Assembly (NCBI GenBank): GCA_021799935.1
Contig: JAJYZM010000076.1
Span: forward strand, 1-5,751
Direction of reading: 5' to 3'
DNA from: a bacterium
GTDB taxonomy: Bacteria; SZUA-79; Acidulodesulfobacterales; Acidulodesulfobacteraceae
Length of the DNA: 5,751 bases
Below are positions 1-5,751 of this stretch, in pieces (position 1 is the stretch's first letter; the number at the start of each line of letters is the position of its first letter). Below the pieces are notes generated by a model. That model did no database searches. It saw nothing but the letters and a program-made list of their open reading frames with translations, and was not told the DNA's origin. The translations under genes and the position numbers were made by a program.

Positions 1-786
1 ATTTCCACCGTTTCTGAATCCGTGCGAAAAGCTCTTATCATAAAGTTTCGACCTGTTTTCTTTGAAATATTTTCCCCTTAAAGCCTCTCCGACTATTAAA
101 ACCGCCATATTTTTGACGGAAAATTCCCCTGCTTTTTTAACTACGTCTTTCAATTCGCAATTTATTAAAATCTGGCTTTTAAGCGATACGTCTTTAGCAA
201 TCAGACAAGGCGTATTTTCCGGATAATATTCCTTTAAATCCCCGACTACGCCGTCGATTAATCCGAAGCTCAGATATATGGCCATCGTAGCCTTATGGCT
301 CGCAAGGCTCTTTATATCCTGTCCGTCCGGCAGTTTTCCCGTTCTGCCTTCTCCTCTGCAAAATATTACCGTTTGCGAAACATCCGGCAATGTCATAATA
401 GAATTATTTGCGGCGCTTGCGGCAAAGGCGGCGGTAACCCCCGGTATGATTTCATATTTTATCACCATTTCGTCCAGATAATTCATTTGTTCGTTTATAG
501 CTGAATATATTGAGGAATCTCCGGCATGAAGAACGGATATAATATTTGGCTTCAATCCTATAAGATTCTCAAGCCTTTCCTTAATCTGCTCAAAATTAAG
601 GATTTTCATGTCTATTAACTCCGCGCCCTTTTTTATAACCTTTAACATCCCGGGATTAATCAAAGAGCCGGCATAAAAAACTGCGTCGGATTTTTTTAAT
701 ATTTTAGCGGCTTTTACCGTTAAAAGTTCCGGGTCGCCGGGACCAGCCGATACAAAATATATTTTAGTTCCTATTGATTTGCCCAT
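1..786 (-). CDS. cbiF: Cobalt-precorrin-4 C11-methyltransferase CbiF (3' end cut by window edge)
   Basis: Transfers a methyl group from S-adenosylmethionine to C11 of the corrin precursor cobalt-precorrin-4 in the cytoplasm (CbiF/CobM family, tetrapyrrole methylase fold). I translated it by hand: 262 residues are visible with no stop, so the gene runs off the left edge. The N-terminal SAM motif is SAGPGDPELLT (residues 13-23). It is followed by the CbiF signature YAGSLINP (38-45), HAGDSSIYSAINEQM (87-101), IPGVTAAFAA (114-123), LPDVSQTVIF (133-142) and an EGRT segment (146-149). The C-terminal KLYDKSFSHGFR (247-258) is the usual end of the family, so probably only a few residues are missing. 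The ATG at 786 lies 1 base after the cbiL stop, and AGGGG 12 bases upstream is the likely ribosome site inside cbiL. The family often has Pro in GDPS and here it is Ser; CobM relatives also vary at this position, so activity is not in doubt. Confidence 0.95.
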   Translation of the reverse strand, partial: MGKSIGTKIYFVSAGPGDPELLTVKAAKILKKSDAVFYAGSLINPGMLKVIKKGAELIDMKILNFEQIKERLENLIGLKPNIISVLHAGDSSIYSAINEQMNYLDEMVIKYEIIPGVTAAFAASAANNSIMTLPDVSQTVIFCRGEGRTGKLPDGQDIKSLASHKATMAIYLSFGLIDGVVGDLKEYYPENTPCLIAKDVSLKSQILINCELKDVVKKAGEFSVKNMAVLIVGEALRGKYFKENRSKLYDKSFSHGFRNGGN

Positions 787-787
787 A

Positions 788-1552
788 TTATACGAAAACC
801 CCTATAAGAATCGAAAAGTAATCGTAGTTCCGTTCTTTCTTTTCCGCAAAATCATTTATAAGCGCTGACTTCTCTATTAAATAAAGTTTAAGCATTCCTT
901 CTTCCAATTGCCTGCCGCATAGCCCGTTAAACGCTTTTAAAATCTCTTTTACGTAACCGCCCGCTTTCATAAAGACTATAACCTGAGGCTTAGAAATCTT
1001 ATCCGAGATAAACTTTATTTCTTTTTCTATTTCGGTTAAATCTTTTTTCACGGGAACCGATATTAAAACCGAACTGTTTTTAATAATATACGGTTCCTCT
1101 ATTAATCCTAAAGAATAATGAAAGGAAGAAACGCCGTTTACTATCCTTATGTTTATGCCGTTACCCTCGCGATTTAAAGCTTCCATGATAGCATTGTACA
1201 GTCCCCAGTATGTGCTGTAAAACATAGGGTCGCCCAGCGTAACGTAAGAACAGACGCCGTCTTTGAGCTTTTCTATTATTTTAACGGCATTTTCCCCATA
1301 TAAATCTTTATTTCTTCCCTTTGAGAGTTTCATTTCTACTTCTAAAGGAATAAGCCTGTTTTCGGGAAAATCCGATATTCCGGCAAATTTAAGGGCACTT
1401 TTTATAACATCGTAAGCTATTCTATTTTTCCCTCCGCAAACGTCTGGATAAAATATAAAATCGCTTTTGATGAGCGCATTAACCGCCTTTACCGTTATCA
1501 GTTCAGGGTCTCCGGGACCTACTCCTACGATAAATAATTCTTTTTCAATCAT
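788..1552 (-). CDS. cbiL: Cobalt-precorrin-2 C20-methyltransferase CbiL
   Basis: Methylates C20 of cobalt-precorrin-2 with SAM, the first dedicated methylation of the corrin pathway after sirohydrochlorin. The protein has 254 residues, slightly longer than the usual 230-240. The tetrapyrrole methylase fold is visible as VGVGPGDPELITVKA (residues 9-23), then YPDVCGGKNR (35-44), which matches the CbiL/CobI region after the first motif. The diagnostic LGDPMFYSTYWGLYNAI (106-122) follows; GDPxFYSTY separates CbiL from the other methylases. Later come VNGVSSF (138-144), VIVFMKAGGY (191-200) and the terminal YDYFSILI (243-250), equivalent to the PYFS end of the family. The ATG at 1552 overlaps the end of cbiET by 8 bases and has GGGGA 9 bases upstream, so translation is probably coupled. 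The Pro of the usual PGVSSF motif is Asn here. The assignment is firm; precorrin-2 versus cobalt-precorrin-2 as substrate is inferred from the neighbouring cbiD. Confidence 0.95.
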   Translation of the reverse strand: MIEKELFIVGVGPGDPELITVKAVNALIKSDFIFYPDVCGGKNRIAYDVIKSALKFAGISDFPENRLIPLEVEMKLSKGRNKDLYGENAVKIIEKLKDGVCSYVTLGDPMFYSTYWGLYNAIMEALNREGNGINIRIVNGVSSFHYSLGLIEEPYIIKNSSVLISVPVKKDLTEIEKEIKFISDKISKPQVIVFMKAGGYVKEILKAFNGLCGRQLEEGMLKLYLIEKSALINDFAEKKERNYDYFSILIGVFV

Positions 1553-3119
1553 TTTCGGTTTTCCCCGGACTTTCTATATTTATATCGTCATGAGAATTTT
1601 CCGCATTTTCTTTTTTACCGGTTTCAATAGTTTTATTTCTTATTTTCACGTTTGGTATATCCGCATTATGTTCCCGTTCTATTTTGAAAGTAAGTGCTCT
1701 GCCGCTGGCGGAGGTGGAAGTTTTCGTATTTGTTTTTGGATTAGGAGTCTTAAGAGACTTTATGATCTTAACTATATATATCTGGTTCAGTGCCTGAAAA
1801 TATGAATCTTCCTTAACGGATTTCAATCTCGAAACGTTAACGGAAATAATTTCGTATTTTATTTCTATATTGCCGTCTTCTTTTAAACCGTAATCTTTAA
1901 TAAACGTCAAAACGGCGTTTAACGAATCTATCGTTATAACGTTAATAACTATCGCACCTCTATTCTTTAAAATATGAAGGGATTCTTTTAAAATCTTTCT
2001 TAAATCCTTGCTCCCTCCTCCGCCTATAAATATCGAATCCGCCTGTCCCGCTTTTACCGCATGTTTCATTGCTTCTGGAAGTTCGCCTAAAATAGGTTCG
2101 ATATTATGCCTTCCGAATCTCTTTATATTATTTTTAAGATTGTCTATCTTAAATTTATTTTTATCTATTGAATAAACGAATCCTTTATGCGCTATCGCGG
2201 ACGCTTCTATGCTTATGCTTCCGCTGCCGCACCCGGCGTCGATAATTACCGAATCGGCTTTCAAATCCATTAAAGACAGGCTTACCGACCTGATTTCTTT
2301 TTTGGTCGGTTCTCCCGCCGCGTGAATATATTTATCGTCATCTATCCCTAAGACGATGCTCTTAAGTTCGCCGCCGGCAGCCGAATCGGCATTTTTTTTA
2401 TTTTTACCGGTTAATACGACTATATTTTTTTTACCGCTTATATCTTCTAAAATTTCTTTTGTAAAGCTTTTATAAATTTTTTCATTTTTAGTGCATAATT
2501 CGGTCAGAGCGTAAAACTCGAATTTTTCTAAAAAACCGCTTTCCTCTAGTTCGGTATATATTTTATTAGGGGTATTTACATCGTCGGTGTATATCCCTAT
2601 TGCAGGCTTTCCGGAGTATAAAGCTTCGTATATATTTTTGAAATCCCTTCCGTGCAGGCTTATTATTAAGGCTTCGGACATTGGGATTTTTAATTTGGAA
2701 AAACCTGCCTGCATAAAATTGACTGCGGGATAAATTTCTATAAATCTTTTTTCGTTTTCTTTTAAGAGGCTTAATATCGTTCCGCCTATACCGAAAAAAT
2801 TAGGGTCTCCGTCCGCCAGAATTAAGATATTCTTTTTACCGAGGCTCCCTTTTATGTAATCGGTTATAAATTTTATTTTGCTGTCGTAAAATATTGCGGC
2901 ATTATTTAAGCGGCTTATGTTTCCGTTGTTTTCGAATATTATGCTTTTATTTATGGAAGAAATCTGTTCTCTTACCCATAAAAGGAGGCTTAAATCTTCT
3001 TTTTTTGCAAAGACGGCGTCGAGCCGGTTTTTTTTATCGGTAAATAAATCCAGGATTTGTTTTTTTGCCGCTTCTAAAAAACAGGGAGATACGCCCAATA
3101 TATGAACTTTTTTTGCCAT
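1545..3119 (-). CDS. cbiET: CbiE-CbiT fusion: cobalt-precorrin C5-methyltransferase / C15-methyltransferase (decarboxylating)
   Basis: A bifunctional enzyme (CobL-like layout, 524 residues) that methylates C5 and C15 of the macrocycle and removes the C12 acetate carboxyl. Residues 1 to about 240 are the CbiE domain (tetrapyrrole methylase fold): ILADGDPNFFGIGGTI (100-115), YPAVNFMQAGF (130-140), SLHGRD (154-159) and a TPNKI segment (183-187). Residues about 250-452 are CbiT, with a Rossmann-type SAM methylase fold: EPTKKEIRSVSLS (270-282), motif I IIDAGCGSGSISIEAS (292-307), IFIGGGGSKDL (363-373), VNVSRLK (427-433) and a closing YFQALNQIYIV (440-450). Two oddities stand out. The N-terminal GxGP motif of CbiE is replaced by GVSPCFLEAA (9-18). 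Beyond about residue 455 there is a hydrophilic Lys/Asn/Thr/Ser-rich tail without a known domain. The ATG at 3119 is the only reasonable start, because an in-frame TAA sits immediately before it. The gene follows cbiD by 44 bases and overlaps cbiL. Confidence 0.95.
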   Translation of the reverse strand: MAKKVHILGVSPCFLEAAKKQILDLFTDKKNRLDAVFAKKEDLSLLLWVREQISSINKSIIFENNGNISRLNNAAIFYDSKIKFITDYIKGSLGKKNILILADGDPNFFGIGGTILSLLKENEKRFIEIYPAVNFMQAGFSKLKIPMSEALIISLHGRDFKNIYEALYSGKPAIGIYTDDVNTPNKIYTELEESGFLEKFEFYALTELCTKNEKIYKSFTKEILEDISGKKNIVVLTGKNKKNADSAAGGELKSIVLGIDDDKYIHAAGEPTKKEIRSVSLSLMDLKADSVIIDAGCGSGSISIEASAIAHKGFVYSIDKNKFKIDNLKNNIKRFGRHNIEPILGELPEAMKHAVKAGQADSIFIGGGGSKDLRKILKESLHILKNRGAIVINVITIDSLNAVLTFIKDYGLKEDGNIEIKYEIISVNVSRLKSVKEDSYFQALNQIYIVKIIKSLKTPNPKTNTKTSTSASGRALTFKIEREHNADIPNVKIRNKTIETGKKENAENSHDDINIESPGKTEND

Positions 3120-3134
3120 TTATAAAGTTTTTAT

Positions 3135-3140
3135 CCTCCT
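3135..3140 (-). promoter_or_regulatory. Ribosome binding site of cbiET with unusually long spacing
   Basis: The minus strand reads AAAGGAGGA, a near-perfect Shine-Dalgarno sequence and the strongest in the window. Its AGGAGG core ends 15 bases before the cbiET ATG, more than the usual 5-9. The start cannot be moved upstream because a TAA directly precedes the ATG, and any downstream start would lengthen the gap further. The intervening A/T-rich bases may be looped or simply tolerated. A strong site here would let cbiET be translated independently of cbiD. Confidence 0.65.
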
Positions 3141-3163
3141 TTGTTATATCTTAATGCCGCGCC

Positions 3164-4504
3164 TTAATCCGGCTTAACTGCTTTAAGCGCCGTTCTTTTT
3201 ACGGCGCTCCCCCCGTAAGATATAAGAATAATCTCTATATTTACGCCTTCTCCCGCAGTTTTAGCTAAATTTTCCGCCGCAATGTTTAATATAGTTTCAA
3301 AAATAATATCGGAATAAATTTTAAACTCGTCGGAAGTTATATGGCTAAAAGCCTCCCTTGAAGTATTCGAATTAACGATAAGGTTATATATGCGTTCATC
3401 CGGCCGGCCCCCGCCCTTGCTTCCGCCTTTGCCTTCTCCGCCGCATATGCTTCCAACCGTTTTTTTAGCCGTTTCTCCGAGAAAATTTAAATTTAGCCTG
3501 CTGTATTTTGCGTTCGTGTTTCTTGCGCCCTGCGCTATCTTTATAATCTTTCCGAACTGGCCTGCTAAAATAATATTTTTTATGCCTTTTTTTACTGCTT
3601 TTCTTATAGAATACGTTATAAAATCGCCTATTTCTATAAAACTTTCCTGAGGCAGGTTTTTAATTATTTTTAAAGCTATTTTTTCGCTGTATCTTCCCGG
3701 AGTATAAACGCAGGTATCTATCTTATTTTCTGATAAAAAATTTAAAGACGCTTTTATCGTTTCGAGCCATGCTTTAGCCGATACCGGCATAACATAGCCG
3801 GTAGTGCCCAATATGCTGATTCCGCCTTCTATGCCCAGCCTGCCGTTTAATGTCTTCTTTGCCGTCTCCTCTCCTTCCGGTATATACAATACTGAAATAA
3901 ATATTTTATTATTTAATAAATCCGAACCCGATGAATCCTTGTTTATCTTGTTTATCCAAAAGCATAACTCTTCTTCCGCGGCAAGCTCTATCATCGCAAA
4001 AGGTACGGGATTAACTGCCGGATAGCCTGCTCTCACCGGCAAGCCTGGTCTTGTCGCCCTGCCTACGCCTTTTGACGCCGCTAGTATCAAGGCGGCGGTT
4101 CCGCCTTTCAGCGGACATTTTATTATATTATAAACGGAAAACTTTTCATAATATTTTTTCAACCCTGCGATTTCGTTTTTATCGTTTTTATTGATTGCGG
4201 TAAAATCTGCGCATATTTTTATGCCGCCGGTTACGTCGTATTCGTCGCTTCCCGAATCTTTAACGGCAGAGGCTTTTGAAACTGGCGTTCCGTTTTCGTT
4301 CATACGGTACTTTTCCAATTCGGAGATGTTTAAATTAGCTTCTTCGCCGCCCGGCATTTTTATTTTTATATCCGAAAATTTTTCCGGCTCGAAATAATAC
4401 CTTATCGACGCTTTTATAACGGCGGCGCTAGTGCTTCCGGTAGAAAACCCTTTTCTGAACCCGCTTTTAATATCGATATCTGACCGATTTATTTTGCCGC
4501 TCAT
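3164..4504 (-). CDS. cbiD: Cobalt-precorrin-5B C1-methyltransferase CbiD
   Basis: Methylates C1 of cobalt-precorrin-5B with SAM. CbiD is a family of its own, unrelated in fold to the other corrin methylases, and marks the anaerobic (cobalt-early) pathway. Conserved blocks appear in order: KGFSTGSTSAAVIKA (residues 18-32, the position of the usual TTG-x-x-A block), VKDSGSDEYDVTGG (81-94), KGVGRATRPGLPV (145-157), YPAVNPVPFAMI (161-172), IPEGEETAKKTLN (208-220), GGISILGTTGYVMPVS (227-242), EIGDFI (291-296) and GKIIKIAQGARNTNAKYS (318-335). At 446 residues it is longer than the usual 360-380. Part of the excess is a Gly/Lys-rich stretch at about 352-370, and more lies in short loops near 100-120 and 185-200. 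The ATG at 4504 is preceded directly by an in-frame TAA, which fixes it as the first start. No good Shine-Dalgarno sequence is visible, so reinitiation after the outer-membrane gene 40 bases upstream is possible. A cbiET gene follows. Confidence 0.95.
   Translation of the reverse strand: MSGKINRSDIDIKSGFRKGFSTGSTSAAVIKASIRYYFEPEKFSDIKIKMPGGEEANLNISELEKYRMNENGTPVSKASAVKDSGSDEYDVTGGIKICADFTAINKNDKNEIAGLKKYYEKFSVYNIIKCPLKGGTAALILAASKGVGRATRPGLPVRAGYPAVNPVPFAMIELAAEEELCFWINKINKDSSGSDLLNNKIFISVLYIPEGEETAKKTLNGRLGIEGGISILGTTGYVMPVSAKAWLETIKASLNFLSENKIDTCVYTPGRYSEKIALKIIKNLPQESFIEIGDFITYSIRKAVKKGIKNIILAGQFGKIIKIAQGARNTNAKYSRLNLNFLGETAKKTVGSICGGEGKGGSKGGGRPDERIYNLIVNSNTSREAFSHITSDEFKIYSDIIFETILNIAAENLAKTAGEGVNIEIILISYGGSAVKRTALKAVKPD
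3186..3208 (-). repeat. Perfect 8-bp inverted repeat (hairpin) at the 3' end of cbiD
   Basis: AGCGCCGT at 3186-3193 and its exact complement ACGGCGCT at 3201-3208 are separated by 7 bases. In the cbiD mRNA this gives a GC-rich stem with an A-rich loop, about 20 bases before the cbiD stop codon. No run of U follows, so it is not a typical intrinsic terminator. It might slow ribosomes, stabilise the upstream transcript or mark a processing point between cbiD and cbiET. Function is inference only. Confidence 0.5.
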
Positions 4505-4544
4505 TTATTTTTATTCTTGGACTGTTTTATCTTTAGCCATATGC

Positions 4545-5751
4545 TTAAAACGACGTCCCTACGGTAAAATTAACCCCTCCTGACGGCCAGTAAGGCTCTC
4601 TCGTAAGTATGAAACCGTAGGAAAAACTTATAGGCCCTATAGGAGACAGATACATTATACCCGCTCCGGCAGATTTATACAATGCCAGCGGCCTTATATC
4701 CTGAGTATTCAAAAATACGTTTCCTCCGTCCTGAAAAACAAAAAAATTAATATTATTATAAACCGGAATATTAAGCTGTAAATTATAATTTTCCATAACG
4801 TCCCCGCCTATCGGATAATTGTACGGATTAAGATTCACGACGCCGATAGAATCCTGTGGGAAACCTCTTACCGTCGTTCTGCCGCCTAAAAAAAATCTTT
4901 CGTTTATAGGCACCTGGGCCGTCGGCGAAAGAGGCCTTATATAGCCGAAGCGCACGGAGTACAAAAAAGTAGTGCCGTAAATAAAAGGTATGTATTCTTC
5001 GGTATGAAAAAAAATCTTAAAAAAATTAACCTGCGAATCGATTAAAAAATCCGAATATGTAAATCTTAACGTCGTCAGATTTCCGGATGTAGGGTTAAAT
5101 ATGTTATTTTTAGAATTATATATAACCGAAGCCGAAGCCGAGCTTATCCTTGTAAAACCGATGTCTCTGGGCGTTATTTGCACACCCTGATTCAACCCCG
5201 AAAGATAGTCGTAAAACATTCCGTAAGAAAGAAGCCCCTTTAACCGGTCGTTAAACCTCCTTATAAGAGAAACCGAGCCTCCTTCTTTACGCATAGTATA
5301 ATTAAGGGTAATTATATCCGTATCGAGTCCCTGAGCGTTAAAAGCCAGCCCCCTGTAATTATATACGGCGCGGTCGTAATAGTTTAAAAGAAGGTTGGTA
5401 TATATCGCGCTTTTAGAAAAGCGCGCGGATAAAGACTTGCCTGTGCCGAAAAGATTGTTGTTCTCAAGCTGTATAAAGCCTTTATATCTCGTATATGTGC
5501 CGTAGCCCGCGCCGAAGCTTAAATCTAAGGGTTTCGCGTCTTTCACGCTGACCGTTATGTTTTTATCGGGCTTTATATTTCCGGGATTATCGACTTTAAT
5601 GCTCACGGAATTGAATATTCCCGCCTTATAAAGCCTGCTCTGCGTATCTATTATTTTTTTCTGGCTGTAAAACTGCCCTTTTTTAAAAAGCAGAAGGCTC
5701 TTTATATAATATGTTTTAGTGACGGTATTTCCTATGATTAAGATATTCTTT
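4545..5751 (-). CDS. BamA/TamA (Omp85) family outer-membrane protein, N-terminus cut by window edge
   Basis: An outer-membrane beta-barrel of the Omp85 superfamily, whose members insert or move proteins and other substrates at the outer membrane. The frame is open to the right edge (complete codons from 5750), giving 401 visible residues. A GTG at 5606 is internal and should not be taken as the start. Visible residues 1 to about 74 are the last POTRA domain: IIGNTVTKTYYIKSLL (5-20), KGQFYS (24-29), LYKAGIFNSVSI (40-51). The barrel follows: FGAGYGTYTRYKG (79-91), NNLFGTG (98-104), YNSKNNIFNPTSG (211-223), the superfamily motif GGRTTVRGF (289-297), FQDGGNVF (339-346), SPIGPISFSYG (369-379) and a terminal phenylalanine in FTVGTSF, the usual barrel-assembly signal. 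The NLFGTG spacing looks more like TamA than housekeeping BamA, but the missing POTRA domains would decide. It ends 40 bases before cbiD without a visible terminator. Confidence 0.9.
   Translation of the reverse strand, partial: KNILIIGNTVTKTYYIKSLLLFKKGQFYSQKKIIDTQSRLYKAGIFNSVSIKVDNPGNIKPDKNITVSVKDAKPLDLSFGAGYGTYTRYKGFIQLENNNLFGTGKSLSARFSKSAIYTNLLLNYYDRAVYNYRGLAFNAQGLDTDIITLNYTMRKEGGSVSLIRRFNDRLKGLLSYGMFYDYLSGLNQGVQITPRDIGFTRISSASASVIYNSKNNIFNPTSGNLTTLRFTYSDFLIDSQVNFFKIFFHTEEYIPFIYGTTFLYSVRFGYIRPLSPTAQVPINERFFLGGRTTVRGFPQDSIGVVNLNPYNYPIGGDVMENYNLQLNIPVYNNINFFVFQDGGNVFLNTQDIRPLALYKSAGAGIMYLSPIGPISFSYGFILTREPYWPSGGVNFTVGTSF

Noticed and set aside
259..276. Search for loss of function in CbiF through the GDSS variant and the missing stop codon
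   Set aside because: The stop is absent only because the window ends, and the Ser position is variable in CobM/CbiF relatives. All other motifs are intact.
278..504. Two overlapping plus-strand open frames
   Set aside because: Both are antisense to cbiF, whose conserved motifs cover this stretch.
1467..1805. Plus-strand open frame of 112 codons
   Set aside because: It lies antisense to the cbiET tail and the cbiL start, which have clear family motifs on the other strand. Its translation is a Phe/Ile-rich mirror of Lys/Asn-rich coding.
3150..3178. CTTAAT repeated at 3150 and 3163, with CTTAAC at 3173
   Set aside because: The copies are short, unevenly spaced and partly fixed by the cbiD stop codon. 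There is not enough here to call an operator or repeat array.
3390..3650. Plus-strand open frame with a proline-rich start
   Set aside because: It is the antisense image of the Gly-rich insertion and conserved C-terminal part of CbiD, with no independent support.
4511..4540. Nine-codon reading frame (ATG to TAA) in the gap before cbiD, in the same frame as cbiD
   Set aside because: It is very short, has only a weak AGGGA 15 bases upstream, and is followed by two in-frame TAA codons before the cbiD ATG. It is more likely chance than a leader peptide or an old start.
4505..4544. Possible cobalamin riboswitch or promoter before cbiD
   Set aside because: The gap is only 40 bases, far too short for a cobalamin riboswitch, and no clear -35/-10 pair is visible. 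Any control region must lie upstream of the barrel gene or inside it.

Overview
The window is an AT-rich stretch in which every recognisable gene is read from the minus strand. Coding sequence fills almost all of it, and the longest gap between genes is 44 bases. Transcription runs from right to left: an Omp85-family outer-membrane protein (open at the right edge), then cbiD, cbiET, cbiL and cbiF (open at the left edge). I see no tRNA, rRNA, CRISPR array, insertion sequence, cobalamin riboswitch or convincing terminator.

The last four genes encode five of the methylation activities that build the corrin ring of vitamin B12 from precorrin-2/cobalt-precorrin-2. These are CbiL (C20), CbiF (C11), CbiD (C1), CbiE (C5) and CbiT (C15, with C12 decarboxylation), the last two fused in one protein. 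CbiD belongs to the anaerobic, early-cobalt-insertion route, so the host probably makes cobalamin without needing oxygen. The C17 methylase (CbiH), CbiG, CbiJ, CbiC, CbiA and the lower-ligand genes are not in the window and would be expected to the left or elsewhere. cbiET and cbiL overlap by 8 bases and cbiL and cbiF are 1 base apart, which indicates a translationally coupled operon. cbiD sits 44 bases before cbiET.

The right-hand gene carries a POTRA domain and a 16-strand-type barrel domain of the BamA/TamA superfamily, so the host has an outer membrane (a diderm, Gram-negative-type bacterium). It ends only 40 bases before cbiD, with no terminator between them, so it may be co-transcribed with the cobalamin genes. 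I cannot assign a lineage. An AT-rich anaerobic proteobacterium or related diderm fits, but this is a guess.

No unknown system is evident. The points worth a second look lie inside known families: a CbiE domain that lacks the usual glycine-rich N-terminal SAM-binding motif, an unexplained hydrophilic tail of about 70 residues on CbiET, a Gly/Lys-rich insertion in an oversized CbiD, a perfect hairpin at the end of cbiD, a cluster of A7-A8 runs at the start of cbiET, and the outer-membrane gene placed directly ahead of the pathway genes.
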